DNA of 38,163 nucleotides, from the NCBI GenBank assembly GCA_031178565.1, contig JAPSIU010000002.1:1-38163 (forward strand), given 5' to 3'. Below the pieces are notes generated by a model, which was not told the origin of the DNA, searched no databases, and saw nothing but the letters and a program-made list of their open reading frames with translations. This stretch comes from Leucobacter sp. (GTDB lineage Bacteria; Actinomycetota; Actinomycetes; Actinomycetales; Microbacteriaceae). Both the position numbers and the translations under genes were made by a program. Positions 37,876 to 38,163 of the stretch are shown here, piece after piece; position 1 is the first letter of the stretch, and each line of letters opens with the position of its first letter.

Positions 37876-38163
37876 TCAGAGCTCGAGCAGATCCAGCGCC
37901 TGCACCTTCCGATGACTCACGAGGCTCGAGAGGATCACGGAGCTCTTCGTGCGAGTCACCGCCGGGCACTCGGAGATCGTGAGCAGCACCTCCTGCAGGT
38001 GGGACGTGCTGCGCGCGACGACGCGGCACTGCACGTCCGCGCCACCCGTGGTGGAGAAGGCCTCGATGACGTGCGGCATACGATCGAGATGGGCCCGGAT
38101 CGCCTCGAGCTCCCCCTGCTGCACGTTGAGCTGCACCCAGGCCTGCACCTCGATTCGCCCGGC
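37876..38163 (-). CDS. Lrp/AsnC-type regulator, N-terminus outside window
   Basis: The C-terminal 95 residues of an Lrp/AsnC-like protein are visible; the frame runs open to the window end (AGRIEVQAWVQLNVQQ...). The RAM domain is complete: the segment VIEAFSTTGGADVQCRVVAR contains the G-x-x-D turn, and TISECPAVTRTKSSVILSSL follows. The protein ends at TGA 37878-37876 with DLLEL. The helix-turn-helix lies beyond the window, so an ATG at 38148 is internal rather than a start. It resembles the neighbouring Lrp protein in domain type but not closely in sequence. The two genes converge, with only a weak dyad (37826-37847) between them. Confidence 0.88.
   Translation of the reverse strand, partial: AGRIEVQAWVQLNVQQGELEAIRAHLDRMPHVIEAFSTTGGADVQCRVVARSTSHLQEVLLTISECPAVTRTKSSVILSSLVSHRKVQALDLLEL

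Noticed and set aside
1..38163. Mobile elements, prophage or CRISPR array
   Set aside because: No transposase, integrase, regularly spaced long repeats or att-like duplications were found; the island has no obvious mobility genes.

Overview
The window is high-G+C DNA with actinobacterial features: GTG and TTG starts, frequent 1-4 bp stop/start overlaps, GGAG-type ribosome binding sites, and PGPGW, DUF1684 and GntR/UTRA families. A Microbacteriaceae chromosome (for example a Leucobacter-like species) is my inference; nothing in the window proves the genus. No insertion sequence, phage gene or CRISPR array was seen.

Left flank (1-5132): ordinary chromosomal genes. These are the end of a DUF1684 protein, several small proteins, two GNAT acetyltransferases (one ElaA-like), a PGPGW membrane protein and a tRNA-Tyr with encoded CCA and its own terminator. 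The 529-nt gap at 1139-1667 has no gene but holds a four-copy 14-nt repeat and two strong inverted-repeat structures.

Centre (5187-26056): a catabolic island in two blocks. Block A (5187-18954) carries homologues of all three Frl enzymes of Amadori-product (fructosamine) breakdown: FrlB-like deglycase, FrlC-like epimerase and FrlD-like kinase. They are interleaved with a split TRAP transporter (dctP separated from dctQM by about 5 kb), an aldehyde dehydrogenase, two 2-hydroxyacid dehydrogenases, a ThDP enzyme, a FAD-dependent amine oxidase-like protein and a LacI regulator. Three near-copies of the palindrome TGATAACGTTATCA lie in front of dctP, in front of dctQM (divergent from a dehydrogenase/ThDP pair) and directly in front of frlD. 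They define a probable LacI regulon covering the block. Block B (20085-25246) is a tightly overlapping operon: a PfkB kinase, an amidohydrolase lacking the usual HxH, a YjbQ protein, and a CUT2-type ABC importer. It is bracketed by two closely related GntR/UTRA regulators.

Right flank (26158-38163): a 1239-residue PutA-like protein in which the recognisable active-site motifs of both the proline dehydrogenase and the aldehyde dehydrogenase halves have been replaced, so it looks like a pseudoenzyme. Next come two tandem, strongly similar three-gene ABC importers of the TrpXYZ/DUF534 type, a histidinol-phosphate/aromatic aminotransferase, an Lrp-type regulator, and the C-terminal part of a second Lrp-type regulator cut by the window end.

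How it fits together (inference): block A imports an organic-acid-like compound by TRAP, and phosphorylates and deglycates an Amadori-type sugar-amine. The dehydrogenase, ThDP and aldehyde dehydrogenase enzymes would oxidise the released carbon skeleton. Block B imports and phosphorylates a second sugar-like compound. The right flank suggests amino-acid uptake and transamination under Lrp control.
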